Positions 12,510 through 21,695 of a stretch of 64,000 nt of DNA are shown here, in pieces. Source of the DNA: an uncultured Clostridia bacterium (GTDB lineage Bacteria; Bacillota; Clostridia; TANB77; CAG-508); assembly GCA_947631915.1 (NCBI GenBank), contig CANRNC010000001.1, positions 99,192 to 163,191 of the forward strand, written 5' to 3'. The first letter of the stretch is position 1. Each line of letters begins with the position of its first letter. The notes below the pieces were generated by a model. It saw nothing but the letters and a program-made list of their open reading frames with translations, was not told the DNA's origin and made no database searches. The position numbers and the translations under genes were made by a program.

Positions 12510-12532
12510 GACGAGCAAAACTCGCCCCTACA
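12510..12532. repeat. Variant palindromic repeat GACGAGCAAAACTCGCCCCTACA
   Basis: GCCCCTACA flank shared with the family, different arm. Confidence 0.6.
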
Positions 12533-12533
12533 T

Positions 12534-12572
12534 AAAAAAGATTTTACTATTTCTAGTAAAATCTTTTTTTTT
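12534..12572. terminator. Hairpin AAAAAAGATTTTACTA...TAGTAAAATCTTTTTTTT
   Basis: inverted repeat plus U tract. Confidence 0.8.
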
Positions 12573-12574
12573 AC

Positions 12575-12650
12575 TGGTTGCGAGGGTAAGACTCGAACTT
12601 ACGACCTCAGGGTTATGAGCCCTGCGAGCTGCCAACTGCTCCACCTCGCG
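12575..12650 (-). tRNA. Initiator tRNA-fMet(CAT)
   Basis: cloverleaf with CTCATAA anticodon loop, GGG/CCC anticodon-stem pairs, C1xA72 mismatch, encoded CCA. Confidence 0.95.
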
Positions 12651-12790
12651 ATGTGCTCAACATAATTATTATAATGCTAAATTTATTAGATGTCAATACT
12701 TTGAGTTAATTTTTTGCTTTTTTGCCTTTTCCATTATGTATTATATTCACTTTTTTCTAAAATATTCCTATTTTGTATATAATTATTATA

Positions 12791-12812
12791 GGGTAGACAT
12801 GCGGTCTACCCT
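12791..12812. repeat. Palindrome GGGTAGACatgcGGTCTACCC
   Basis: direct reading; 3' of rubrerythrin, probably terminator-like. Confidence 0.6.
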
Positions 12813-12823
12813 ATATTTTATTA

Positions 12824-13363
12824 TTAATAGTTTTCTGCTTTTATTTCAAAATATGCTTGTGGATGTGCACATACTGGGCAAATTGCTGGTGCTTCTTTTC
12901 CTATACATATATGTCCACAATTTCTGCATTTCCAAATTTTGTCACCATCTTTAGAGAATACTAATCCGTCTTCCACATTTTCTAATAATTTTTTATATCT
13001 TTCTTCATGCTCTTTTTCTATCTTTCCAACTGCTTCAAATAAGTATGCAATTTTATCAAAACCTTCTTCTTTTGCTGTTTTTGCAAATTCGTCATACATG
13101 TCTGTCCATTCATAGTTTTCGCCTTCTGCAGCTGCTTTTAGGTTTTCAACAGTTGATGGTACTTCTCCATTGTGTAATAATTTAAACCAAAGTTTTGCAT
13201 GTTCTTTTTCATTATCAGCTGTTTCTAGAAATATAGCAGCTATTTGCTCATATCCTTCTTTTTTAGCTTTGCTTGCGAAATATGTATATTTATTTCTTGC
13301 TTGTGATTCTCCAGCGAAAGCTGTCATTAAATTTTGTTCTGTCTTTGATCCTTTTAATTCCAT
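12824..13363 (-). CDS. Rubrerythrin
   Basis: [21 protein letters not shown]-terminal rubredoxin [28 protein letters not shown]. Confidence 0.97.
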   Translation of the reverse strand: MELKGSKTEQNLMTAFAGESQARNKYTYFASKAKKEGYEQIAAIFLETADNEKEHAKLWFKLLHNGEVPSTVENLKAAAEGENYEWTDMYDEFAKTAKEEGFDKIAYLFEAVGKIEKEHEERYKKLLENVEDGLVFSKDGDKIWKCRNCGHICIGKEAPAICPVCAHPQAYFEIKAENY

Positions 13364-13648
13364 TTTTATATCATTCCTTTCTTAAAATATGTTACTAGTT
13401 TTAAAAAGATTTTAATTATTTTTGAAACTAATACTCTTATCGTTTAATTGGTCATATTATACCATACAGATATTAAAAAGTCTACAAATTTTTATTTATT
13501 AATTACCTCAAATTCTATGTCTTCTTTCTTATATTCCTCTGGTTTTAAACCAAATATTGATATTTTACCATAACTTTATGAAAATACAATCTGCTTAACT
13601 CACATTTTTTATATTTAGTCATATTATATACCGTAAGGAGGAATATTT

Positions 13649-14065
13649 ATGTACAGAGAAAAGAGTAATAATTGTTCATGTTTATTTAATATCATTTCAA
13701 GCCTTATAGTAGCTGTTGCTGTTGCTGGCGTATTTTTTGCTGGACTTATAACTTCAATAGTTGCTTTAGTATATATAACATTAATATTAGGTATTCTAGG
13801 ATTAATTGGTCTAATTTTAGTTGGAATATTCTGCAAGAAAAGTATTTGTACTTGTGTTAGCTCAACAGGTTTCATTACTAGCATAATTGGTTCAATAATT
13901 ACAAGTTCATTTGCTTTAGCTGTAACTGCTTTAGCAGCTGCTTCTCTTCCTGCAGCAATTTTAGTCGGTGCAGTTGCATTTTTCTTGGTATCATTCTTAA
14001 TAAATGTTATAGATATAATAATATGTATATTCTGTAATACAAAATCTTGCTGTTATGATGATTAA
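13649..14065 (+). CDS. Small multi-pass membrane protein with Cys-rich ends
   Basis: hydrophobic segments; GGAGG RBS. Confidence 0.7.
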   Translation: MYREKSNNCSCLFNIISSLIVAVAVAGVFFAGLITSIVALVYITLILGILGLIGLILVGIFCKKSICTCVSSTGFITSIIGSIITSSFALAVTALAAASLPAAILVGAVAFFLVSFLINVIDIIICIFCNTKSCCYDD

Positions 14066-14074
14066 TTAATATAA

Positions 14075-14099
14075 GGGCACGGAATCCGTGCCCCTTTTT
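14075..14099 (+). terminator. GGGCACGGAATCCGTGCCCC hairpin plus T run
   Basis: perfect palindrome followed by TTTTT; related to the palindromic repeat family. Confidence 0.75.
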
Positions 14100-14142
14100 G
14101 AAATTTGTTTTATAGCATATTTATATAGAAAGGATTTTATTC

Positions 14143-15000
14143 ATGGAAATTTTAAAATTAGGTTCAACCGGACCTTTAGTTGAATTGTTGCAAAGTACTT
14201 TGAATAAATTAGGTTTATATGTTGGAAATATAGATGGTATTTTTGGAAGTGCAACTGAAAATGCTGTTAAAATGTTTCAACGAAATTTTGGACTTACAGT
14301 TGATGGAATCGTAGGTAGTAATACTTGGAATGCTTTGTATCCATATATATATGGTTATAGTAGCTATAATATTAAAAATGGAGATACACTATATTCCATT
14401 GCTCAAAGATTCTCTACAACTGTTAATAGAATCTTATACGCTAATCCTAATATTGATGCAAATAATTTATATATAGGTCAAAATATAATAGTCCCTTTTG
14501 GCTCAATCGTTCCTACGAATATAAATTATACCTACAATATATTACAAATGAATATTTTTGCTTTTACTAGAGTATATCCCTTCTTACAGATAGGCTCTAT
14601 AGGTAATAGTGTAATGGGTAAACAGATACCATATATTAGGATTGGTACTGGTAATAAAGAAGTATTTTATAACGCTTCTTTTCATGCAAATGAGTGGATA
14701 ACAACTCCTGTTCTTATGAAATTTATTGAGAATTTTTCAAAGTCTTTTGTAGACAATGGATATATTTATGGATACAGTACAAATTATATTTTTAATAATT
14801 TTTCAATATATATTGTACCAATGGTAAATCCTGATGGTGTTGATTTAGTTACGGGTGGTATGGATCAAAATTCTTCTTTTTATACAAATGCAAGAAATAT
14901 TGCAAATAGTTTTCCATCAATTCCTTTTCCTTTAGGATGGAAAGCTAACATCTCTGGTGTGGATTTTAAAATATACCAACTAGTGCATAAAGTCTTGTAA
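14143..15000 (+). pseudogene. 5' part of a peptidoglycan-binding/LysM/M14 carboxypeptidase gene, interrupted at 14956 by a serine-recombinase element
   Basis: PG_binding_1 and LysM domains; M14 HxxE motif FHANEW; frame diverges after NISGVDF; continues at 21145. Confidence 0.9.
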
Positions 15001-15008
15001 TACCTAAA

Positions 15009-16672
15009 TTACACGGCTTTGCGTTTTTGATTGTTTTTATTTATTATTTCCTCAATTTTGATAAATTCATCCAGATTATCATTAATAGAATTTAGTTTTG
15101 AAAAATTAAAATATATGTATACATTTTTGTCTTTATCTATTTCAATTTTATTAATTAATCTATATAAATATATTTTATCAATTTTCTCTAATTTCAAAAA
15201 ATTTTCTATTAATTCATCTACTTCTTTTTCTTCTGTTGTCTTGTTTTTCGTAATAATTCTTTTTTCCGTTTGTGTTAATTTTTGTTGTGATTCTTCCTTT
15301 TGTTTCATTAAATTTGTTCTCTCAAAAATGAATTTTTGTGAATATCTTATATAGTCTTCTTCCAAAATAACACCTTTTAACTTATCCATATACATCTTGT
15401 CTAAATTATTATTTATTTCAAATATTGCTTTATCTAATTGTTCAATTTTTTTCTTAAAGCCTTCTCTAATATCAAGAGTTTTGTTTTGATATTTTTCGTA
15501 AACTGAATAAAAAACTTCTTTATCAGCATAAATTTGGGCAATCTTTTTTACTATATAAAAAAGATGTTTTTCGAACTTTTCATAATTGATACTTAATGGG
15601 TAGCATCCTCTTGATTTATAACCTGCACAAGTTATATACGAATGCAATGTGCTATTCCTTTTTGTGTTCTTTTTAAGTACTATTTGCAATTTTCTTTTAC
15701 AATGATAACAATAAAGCAGACCTCTCAATAAGTAGTCGTATTTGAGCTTTGTATTTGTTCCTCTCTTTTCAAGAATACATTGCACTTTTTGAAATATATC
15801 TTTATCTATAATTGGCTCGTGCGTATCATTTACTCGTATTTGATTTTCCTTTTCTATAGTTCTAATTTTCTTTACCTTATATGATACAACTGTCTTTTTA
15901 TTTTGTATTGTATTTCCGATGTATACTTCATTTTTTAGCATATTACATAGAGTAACTTCATTCCAATTATAGTTTGTTTTGTTTTCATCTTGTACTAGTC
16001 TAGTTTTTCTATAGCCAGTTGGAGATAAATAGTTATTCTTATTTAAGTAATTTGCTATCTCTACTGTGCCATGTTCATTTGCATACAGCTCAAAAATTTT
16101 TCTTACGATATTAACTACATTTTCATCAATCACTAGCTTATTTTTAATACTTGGATGCCTTTGATATCCGATATGCTGGTGTGCTACACAAATATTCACC
16201 TTGCTTTTGTTTTTCCTTATACACGCTTCTTATTTTCTTTGAAATGTCTTTTGCATACATATCATTCATAATTGCCTTAAAAGGTGTTATATCGTTATTT
16301 GTACTATTAATATAAGTGTCTATTCCATCTGTTATTGCAACATATCTTATATTATTTTCTGGGAAATAATTTTCAATGTATTCTCCAGTTTTAATATAAT
16401 CTCTACCAAGTCTAGATAAGTCTTTAGTAATAACCATATTAATACTTTTGTTTTCGATATCTTGCAATAATTCATTAAAACCCGGTCTATTAAATGTTGT
16501 ACCTGATACACCATCATCAACATACTCTTTGATAAATGTTAAATTGTTCTCCTTTATATATCTTTGCAAAATTTTTCTTTGATTACTGATACTTTCGCTT
16601 TCCTTATTTTCGCCATCTTCACGAGATAATCTGATGTAAATTCCGAACTCTGAAATTATTATTATCTCCCAT
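15009..16672 (-). CDS. Large serine recombinase (resolvase + recombinase + zinc ribbon), with two +1 shifts at CGG (16643-16645, 16168-16170)
   Basis: MGDNNNFRV-GIYIRLSREDGENKESESISNQRKILQ...YVDDGVSGTTFNRPGF...TKDLSRLGRDYI...STPAY-GYQRHPSIKNKLVIDE...LLRGLLYCYHCKRKL. Confidence 0.9.
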
Positions 16673-16755
16673 TAAGACCTTCTACCTCCTTCGCCAAAGA
16701 AGCCTAAATTGATTTATAAATATAAGTGAATTAGATTGTAAATACCTTTTAATAA

Positions 16756-16902
16756 TTACTTATCTTTAATTTTTAAACTTTCTATATAGTCTTTAAACAT
16801 TAATCCTATGGCTTCATTTACATCTTGCTTTTCTTTTGCAAAAATACAATATGTATTAAATTCTAATTTATCTATCTTCATATTTTGTTTATCCTTATTC
16901 AC
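16756..16902 (-). CDS. Small hypothetical protein carried upstream of recombinase (48 aa, GTG start)
   Basis: VNKDKQNMKIDKLEFNTYCIFAKEKQDVNEAIGLMFKDYIESLKIKDK; aaggag RBS. Confidence 0.6.
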   Translation of the reverse strand: MNKDKQNMKIDKLEFNTYCIFAKEKQDVNEAIGLMFKDYIESLKIKDK

Positions 16903-17147
16903 ATTGACATCAGCTCCTTTTTGCTAATTTCATCTAATATAAATTATTAGAGAAAACGGATTGTTATTACACTTGTTTGTTTTTATTGCATGTGAAAAAG
17001 GATTTTTCTTTATATAATAAAAAAAGTAAGAACTGTTAGTTCTTACTTTTATGTAATAATCTTATATTTCATCGTAAAAAATTCAATGCACTTGTTATCT
17101 TTTTATAATTCATGAACATCTAATTTTTATCAAAAATATGCATTTAA

Positions 17148-17966
17148 TTAATCCTTTTGTTGAATATAAGCTATAATTTGTAAAATTCTATAAATTAATT
17201 CTAATAATGATATTACCATATCATTAATATATTCAATGTTATACAATTTAAATAATTCTTTTATCATTTCTAATTCATCTTCTGTAGCCATATTATTATT
17301 TTTTAATAATTCACATGCTTTGTCTTGCGCTTTTTTTTCAGTTTTTAACACTTTTATTGACATTACAAATGAGACTAAATAAATCAGTAACCCTAATATC
17401 ATACAAACTGTAGTACATACTAGTGATTGACTTTTAATAATTAAAATATCAAGAATTACACCTATAATGATTAATGGAATAAATGCTAAAGGTCCAAAAT
17501 AAATAAATGGTGTTAATCTAATTCTAGTTTTCATATCTGGATCATTCTCTTTATCTAATATAGCCAAACATGATTTTTGAGAAGCCATTGCTAAAGATGA
17601 AACCGAATCCTTCTTCCAAGTTAATCTTCTTAATCTAACCTTTTTGAAGAAATGACTATAGCTATTACCGAAAAGTAGTGAACCACTTGACTTAACTTTA
17701 ATATTCTGTAATTCATTTTCGTCTAATATTTTTCTTGCAATATCTTGTCCTGTCATATCTAAACTATTTTTCCTTTTGTTATATTTGTGATATTTAATTG
17801 CTAAAACAATTTGTACTCCAAAAGCAAAAATAGAAACGACTACTATTAAGATCAAAACTATTCCTATTACAAAAATTATACTATCTGATACATTATTTAA
17901 ACTGTACCCCATTTCACTCTCTGCTATTTTCCTAAATGCTTCTATCATATTTTCACCCCCTTTCAA
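17148..17966 (-). CDS. Membrane protein, zinc-metallopeptidase-like (DUF2685/YugP-like) degenerate or hypothetical
   Basis: N-terminal TM, KYHKYNKRKNSLDMTGQDIARKILDENELQNIKVKSSGSLLFGNSYSHFFKKVRL. Confidence 0.55.
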   Translation of the reverse strand: MKGGENMIEAFRKIAESEMGYSLNNVSDSIIFVIGIVLILIVVVSIFAFGVQIVLAIKYHKYNKRKNSLDMTGQDIARKILDENELQNIKVKSSGSLLFGNSYSHFFKKVRLRRLTWKKDSVSSLAMASQKSCLAILDKENDPDMKTRIRLTPFIYFGPLAFIPLIIIGVILDILIIKSQSLVCTTVCMILGLLIYLVSFVMSIKVLKTEKKAQDKACELLKNNNMATEDELEMIKELFKLYNIEYINDMVISLLELIYRILQIIAYIQQKD

Positions 17967-18135
17967 TAATATTATTTTTAATTTAATTTATTATAACATA
18001 TTTAAAAAAAAATATAAATATATGTCGTAATTAATATTTTTAGTTGATTCTAATTTTATATTACAATAAAAGACAAGATTAAATTTTTATGACATAATAT
18101 CAATAAATTAAAAAATATTAATAGGAGAGTCGTTT

Positions 18136-18249
18136 ATGGAGGTTAAACGTAAAATAGGTATTGATATTGATAATGTGCTATCAAATTTTAATGATGTAAC
18201 TCATATTTTTATTTTATCCGAATTCGGAATAATGTCAATATTTTATTAA
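18136..18249 (+). pseudogene. Truncated HAD/5'-nucleotidase-like N-terminus (MEVKRKIGIDIDNVLSNFNDV)
   Basis: IGIDIDNVLSNFND motif then stop. Confidence 0.5.
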
Positions 18250-18336
18250 ATTTTTTAAATTCATTCTGTTTTTTAAAAATGACAAAAATAAAATTGTTTG
18301 ATATAATATACGCAAATTATTAGAAAGGTTTGTAAT

Positions 18337-19146
18337 ATGGATTTAAAATTAATAAAAGATATATATGATATTCATATTAAAGGGTTTGAAGGTCTAGATT
18401 TTAATGTTATTAATAAAAATAATTATGAAATTGCATATAATGAAAATATAAAAGATTGCTATAGTAATTTTATTTCAAATTTTGATGTTAATAACAAAGA
18501 AGATTTTTGCAGTATCATTGATGATGCAAATAAATTCTTTAATTCTATTAATAGAAAAACTACAGTTTATTTAATTCCTTATATGAAAGAATTATATTAT
18601 AACAAAGAAAAATATTTTAATAAAGAAATTTTTGAACTTGTATCAACAGAAGTATGGCAAATATATACTGATTTTGATAAATTAGATAAAATTATGACAA
18701 ATTGTAATTTTAATATAATACTTGAAGAAACTACTGATATGAAACAATATGCTGATGCTGTAATGCAGTGCTATCAATCAGGAGATGAAGCTGATCCTTA
18801 TGGAGATTTAGATGATGGTTACCGACAAGGATATATGAATTATAAGCAAATATATAATGATGTAAAAGTAAAATTTTATTATATAAAAATCAATAATGAG
18901 ATAGTAGGTACTACACAAGGGGTTTATAATGATAATCTTTATGGAATCTATAGTTTAGCAATAAAGAAAGATTATCGAAAAAAAGGAATTGGTAAAGAAG
19001 TATTAAAAAAGCAGTTAGAAATATGTAAAGATAAAAACATTCAAATTGCTTATTTACAAACAGAGCAGAACTTTTATCCTTCTAAAATGTATAGAAAGTT
19101 AGGCTTTAGAGATTTGTGTGAGGTATATTATTATATAAAAAAATAG
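18337..19146 (+). CDS. GNAT family N-acetyltransferase
   Basis: C-terminal GIYSLAIKKDYRKKGIGKEVLKKQLEICK...AYLQTEQNFYPSKMYRKLGFRDLCEVYYY. Confidence 0.85.
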   Translation: MDLKLIKDIYDIHIKGFEGLDFNVINKNNYEIAYNENIKDCYSNFISNFDVNNKEDFCSIIDDANKFFNSINRKTTVYLIPYMKELYYNKEKYFNKEIFELVSTEVWQIYTDFDKLDKIMTNCNFNIILEETTDMKQYADAVMQCYQSGDEADPYGDLDDGYRQGYMNYKQIYNDVKVKFYYIKINNEIVGTTQGVYNDNLYGIYSLAIKKDYRKKGIGKEVLKKQLEICKDKNIQIAYLQTEQNFYPSKMYRKLGFRDLCEVYYYIKK

Positions 19147-19159
19147 GAGCAGAAACAAA

Positions 19160-19430
19160 ATGAAGGTTTTAATTTTAAGTTTTAGTAGTAATCAAGTAAA
19201 TGAAGATAGTTACATTCCAAATAAAATAGGATTAACATTTTCTTGTGCCCAAAAATGTGAAAAAAATTAAAGGAAAATGGAAATGGAACAGAAGAAACCT
19301 TAAAATCTTTCGATATATTAAATCATTTTTTAGAAACAGAAATGGTTGGGCGAATACCTGTAACAAAGGCTAATTTTGAAAGTCAAAAAGAAATAATAGA
19401 TAAAGCAATGAATCTTGGAGGTAATTGATA
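19160..19430 (+). pseudogene. Fragmented small ORFs
   Basis: MKVLILSFSSNQVNED... broken by stops; second fragment KENGNGTEETLKSFDILNHFLETEMVGRIPVTKANFESQKEIIDKAMNLGGN. Confidence 0.4.
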
Positions 19431-20068
19431 TGATAATTAAAACTATTGACTTATGGACAGAGCCATATAAAAATTATTACGAATGTTTTAATGGGGCTTT
19501 TATTGATGGATTTGAAAATGGAAAAATACCATTTAATAAATATAAGATAGTAAAAAATTGTAATTGTATAATCAAAAACAACAGACAAGACATAAATATA
19601 AGTAACAAGCATAATTCAATTATTTTTTATCACAATGAAAACCCAGTAAGATTAATGGTAATAAATAAAGATACCGAAATTGAAAAATGTATAAATATAG
19701 CATTAGAACAAAATTTCAATGATAAGTTATTAAAAGATTTATATAAAGATAACAATATAGAATCATATATAGTTGATTTAAAAGAAAATCCTATTTTTAA
19801 TGAGTCGGATGTTTCTAAAGAGATAGATGTGCTCTCTTGCGATAGATGGAATCTTCTATATAATATGCTTAAAGGCAGTTATACTGAAGATAATACCCAT
19901 TATGGAAATTATCAAAGTGATAAATATGAATTTATACCTAATATTGAAATAAAATATGATTTAAAAACAGATACGGAGGAATTTATAATTGAGCATAAAT
20001 GTGCTTTTATTAATGAAATCAGAACTAGAATAATTCCAATCCAAGAAAATTCAAAATTAACACAATAA
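19415..20068 (+). CDS. Hypothetical protein
   Basis: intact ORF in element cargo. Confidence 0.55.
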   Translation: MEVIDMIIKTIDLWTEPYKNYYECFNGAFIDGFENGKIPFNKYKIVKNCNCIIKNNRQDINISNKHNSIIFYHNENPVRLMVINKDTEIEKCINIALEQNFNDKLLKDLYKDNNIESYIVDLKENPIFNESDVSKEIDVLSCDRWNLLYNMLKGSYTEDNTHYGNYQSDKYEFIPNIEIKYDLKTDTEEFIIEHKCAFINEIRTRIIPIQENSKLTQ

Positions 20069-20122
20069 GCAAATTAGTTAATTTTCTAAAATATTTATAA
20101 AAAAGTATAAGAAAGGTTGAAA

Positions 20123-21109
20123 ATGTATAAAGAATTTTATGATAGAATAAATTTAAATACAGATTTAGAAAACATATCAAAAGAAATATGTAAAAAATAT
20201 AATTTAGATGAGTATATTTCTGATGAATTAATATTAGTTGGGTATGAAGATTTTAATTATATATTAAACACTACAAAAGGAAAATATTGTGTAAAGATTT
20301 TCAATAAAGAAAGAACTAACAAGGATGTAAATAATTATATTGATAGAATAGAGCTTGCATCAACATTAAATATAAATACTCCAAAAGTTTATAGAGTAAA
20401 AAATAACTGTTTACAAATTATAGATATCAATAATAATCAATATAGACTATGTGTTTTCGAATATGTGAATGGAAAAAGCTTTTATGATTTAAATGAAATT
20501 CCAACAGAAAAAGAAATAAAGGAAATTATAAAGCAAATGGTATATATCCATAATGCAAAATTAGATTCAGAATATATATATGATAAGTGGACTATAACAA
20601 ATTTTATTAAAGAATATAAAGATAAAAAGAATTATTTAGATAAGAAATATATTGATATATTCAATAAACTTACTAATCGATTAGAAAAAGTTGACTTTAA
20701 TAAATTAGTTTATAGCTTTGTTCATGGAGACATTATAAGCTCTAATGTGATGAAAGATAAAAATAATAAACTATGGATAATAGATTTTGCAGTGTCAAAT
20801 TATTTACCAAGAATTGTAGATTTAGCAGTTACATCTTGTAATTTATGTTTAAATCCTAACAGTAAAGCAAAAACAATAGAAAGTACAAAAATGATTTTAG
20901 AAGAATATCAAAAATATATTAAATTAAATGAATATGAATTAGAAACTTTTCCTTTATTCTATGATTTAGCAAATGCAATGGGAATTTTACAAATTAGTTA
21001 TTTAAATAGTATTGGAGAAGCATCTGATGAAGATAAATTTTGGTTAGAAGAAAGTGAAAAGGGATTAAGTTTTAGTGATAATAATTTTTGGAATTCAATA
21101 TTGTATTAA
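20123..21109 (+). CDS. Aminoglycoside phosphotransferase/homoserine kinase type II-like kinase
   Basis: FVHGDIISSNVMKDKNNKLWIIDFAVSNYLPRIVDLA. Confidence 0.85.
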   Translation: MYKEFYDRINLNTDLENISKEICKKYNLDEYISDELILVGYEDFNYILNTTKGKYCVKIFNKERTNKDVNNYIDRIELASTLNINTPKVYRVKNNCLQIIDINNNQYRLCVFEYVNGKSFYDLNEIPTEKEIKEIIKQMVYIHNAKLDSEYIYDKWTITNFIKEYKDKKNYLDKKYIDIFNKLTNRLEKVDFNKLVYSFVHGDIISSNVMKDKNNKLWIIDFAVSNYLPRIVDLAVTSCNLCLNPNSKAKTIESTKMILEEYQKYIKLNEYELETFPLFYDLANAMGILQISYLNSIGEASDEDKFWLEESEKGLSFSDNNFWNSILY

Positions 21110-21144
21110 ATTTTCTTTGTGGTTGGTATATTTTAAACACGAGA

Positions 21145-21612
21145 GGTGTGGATTTAAATTTGCAATTTCCTGCTAATTGGGAAACAGCTAGACAAATAAA
21201 ATTTGCACAAGGTTATACTAAGCCAGCTCCACGCGATTATGTTGGTAGTGCTCCATTGGTCGCTCCCGAATCAGTTGCTGTTTATAATTTTACTAGACAG
21301 CATAATTTTAGATTGATACTGGCATATCATACACAAGGAAGAATTATTTACTGGAAATATTTAGACTACCTTCCTAATGCATCATATTATATTGGTGAAC
21401 AGTTTTCTAGAGCTAGTGGTTACACTTTAGAGGAAACCCCTTATGGTTCAAGTTTTGCAGGATATAAAGACTGGTTTATCCAAGAGTATAATCTTCCTGG
21501 ATATACTATAGAAGCAGGTTTGGGAGAAAATCCGCTTCCAATAACACAATTCGATACAATTTATTATGAAAATGAAGGAATTTTAGTTCTAGGAGCAGTG
21601 TTAGCTATATAA
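21145..21612 (+). pseudogene. 3' part of the interrupted M14 peptidase gene
   Basis: GVDLNLQFPANWETARQIKFAQGYTKPAPRDYVG...LAYHTQGRIIYWKY...YTIEAGLGENPLP. Confidence 0.9.
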
Positions 21613-21627
21613 ATTTTTCATAAAAAC

Positions 21628-21674
21628 TACACCTCTAAAAATTAGATTTTTAAATCTAATTTTGGAGGTGTATC
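21628..21674. terminator. Bidirectional hairpin CTACACCTCTAAAAATTAGA...TCTAATTTTGGAGGTGTA
   Basis: long inverted repeat between convergent genes. Confidence 0.8.
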
Positions 21675-21695
21675 TCATTTTAAATTATTTACTTT

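Larger units (their letters stand above)
14956..21155. mobile_element. ~6.2 kb integrated element with large serine recombinase, 11-bp duplicated core GGTGTGGATTT (14956-14966 and 21145-21155)
   Basis: core direct repeat; 15-bp inverted arms TTGGTATATTTTAAA (21123-21137) and TTTAAAATATACCAA (14965-14979) that form an attP when joined; excision restores ANISGVDLNLQFP. Confidence 0.9.
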
